64,000 bases of DNA from Sinorhizobium sp. 8-89 (GTDB lineage: Bacteria; Pseudomonadota; Alphaproteobacteria; Rhizobiales; Rhizobiaceae), in the NCBI RefSeq assembly GCF_030124325.1, contig NZ_JASKLR010000003.1:310001-374000 (forward strand), in the 5' to 3' direction. The notes under the pieces were generated by a model that was given only the letters and a program-made list of their open reading frames with translations, was not told the DNA's origin and ran no database searches. A program made the translations under genes and the position numbers. Positions within the stretch are counted from its first letter, which is position 1. Every line of letters starts with the position of its first letter. This document shows, one piece after another, positions 63,355-64,000 of the stretch.

Positions 63355-64000
63355 ATGCTGCAATCGGTCAAGACCATCGTCCTGTGCGGAAAACCGCTCG
63401 ACTTCGGGGTACTCGAAGAGATCGGCGTCGGGCTGGCACGGCCGGTCGCCGACGATAGCGGCATGGAGCGGGTTGCCGCCGCCCACAAGGTGGTTGCCGA
63501 CCGCGTCGCCATGGGGTTGCCGGTCTATGGCTCCAACACCGGCGTCGGTTCGATGAAGGACCGCCTCTGGACGGCGGACGATCTCGCCGAATTCAACACG
63601 TCGCTCGTGCGCGCCCATCACTTCGGCACGGGCGAATTCTTTGCCGCGCCGATCATTCGCAAGGCAATCGCCATCCGCGTGAACACCGCGATGCGCGGGC
63701 ATACCGGATGCAGCCCCGAACTTATCAACGCCTTCCTCGCGCTTCTGGAGCGCGGAATCGTTCCGGCTGTGCGCCGCCACGGCTCGATGGGCTGCGCCGA
63801 CATCGGGCTGATGGGGCAGGTGGCCTCGGTATTGACCGGTGTCGGCGACGCCTATTTCAACGGCCAGCTCATGACGGCCGAATCGGCGTTGAAAGAAGCG
63901 GGGCTGAGCCCTTTCGCCATGCGGCCGCGCGATGCGCTGGCCGCGCTGAGCGTCAATGCGATCTCCTATGCTGCGGCGGCCGATGTCCTGCGCGAGGCGG
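63355..64000 (+). CDS. histidine ammonia-lyase-like protein lacking the MIO triad, 3' end beyond window
   Basis: 215 visible residues of a HAL/PAL-superfamily protein (full length usually about 500). The N-terminal catalytic-loop Tyr58 (VYGSNTGVG) is conserved. The MIO-forming segment, GS-x-GASGDLAPL in true lyases, here reads GSMGCADIGLMG (residues 143-154), so the Ala-Ser-Gly triad is absent. The reading is unambiguous in the DNA at 63781-63816. Either the protein is not a classical ammonia-lyase, or the cofactor is formed differently. The start ATG at 63355 is preceded by AAAAGAGG; ATG 63328 is in frame too. Confidence 0.82.
   Translation, partial: MLQSVKTIVLCGKPLDFGVLEEIGVGLARPVADDSGMERVAAAHKVVADRVAMGLPVYGSNTGVGSMKDRLWTADDLAEFNTSLVRAHHFGTGEFFAAPIIRKAIAIRVNTAMRGHTGCSPELINAFLALLERGIVPAVRRHGSMGCADIGLMGQVASVLTGVGDAYFNGQLMTAESALKEAGLSPFAMRPRDALAALSVNAISYAAAADVLREA

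Overview
The window looks like chromosome of an alphaproteobacterium of the Rhizobiales, most probably Sinorhizobium/Ensifer. Three observations support this: GC-rich coding sequence throughout; rhizobial-type intergenic palindromic repeats (three copies of a two-hairpin element resembling RIME, plus many CTCTCCCCGC/GCGGGGAGAG repeats); and a fhuA2-fhuF-fhuP siderophore block and a carnitine-catabolic block of the kind known from S. meliloti. The genus is an inference from content and was not tested by alignment. No phage, IS element, integrase or CRISPR array is visible.

Layout. 1-1.3 kb: the 5' part of a SIMPL-domain periplasmic protein, a tRNA with anticodon CAT (best read as tRNA-Ile2) and a small hypothetical gene. 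1.6-9.6 kb: a catabolic and uptake operon with hydantoinase/oxoprolinase A (lacking its N-terminus) and B, a beta-hydroxyacid dehydrogenase, an SsuABC-type ABC importer and an SDR. 9.6-15.9 kb: a VWA-domain DUF1194 protein, a glycoamylase-like protein with a FhuF-type ferric reductase, the cobalt transporter cbtBA behind a cobalamin riboswitch, and a TetR/DUF1772 divergent pair with a clear palindromic operator. 15.9-21.2 kb: a crotonase/TetR pair, a Cys/Met-metabolism PLP enzyme with a divergent Lrp regulator, and a membrane alpha/beta hydrolase.

21.3-30.1 kb looks like a methylamine/betaine demethylation locus: a LysR regulator, two tandem 815-residue FAD oxidoreductase-GcvT proteins (dimethylglycine/sarcosine dehydrogenase type), an MttB-family methyltransferase without an in-frame TAG, an Lrp regulator and an isochorismatase-family hydrolase. 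30.2-35.1 kb is an iron-siderophore operon (fhuA2-fhuF-fhuP) preceded by two TGA-N9-TCA sites of the RirA iron-responsive type. 35.2-41.8 kb is a polyamine-type ABC importer with a gamma-aminobutyraldehyde-type dehydrogenase and a LysR regulator. 42-45.5 kb holds an HSL-type esterase, an ACT-domain protein and a CocE/NonD hydrolase.

45.6-62 kb is a large L-carnitine block. It has an oligopeptide-type ABC importer with two paralogous Tat-exported binding proteins, an XRE regulator with three tandem 10-bp repeats at its promoter, CaiD-like crotonase, an NDP-forming acyl-CoA synthetase, an acyl-CoA dehydrogenase, a carnitine 3-dehydrogenase fused to a hotdog thioesterase, a dehydrocarnitine-cleaving BKACE enzyme and a CdhR/GlxA-type activator. 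Carnitine oxidised, cleaved and hydrolysed here would give glycine betaine, and the MttB/DMGDH-GcvT locus 30 kb away could demethylate it. The window ends in a divergent pair: a LysR-type regulator with two N-terminal helix-turn-helix domains, and a histidine ammonia-lyase homologue that lacks the Ala-Ser-Gly triad needed for the MIO cofactor. I consider that pair the most unusual part of the window.
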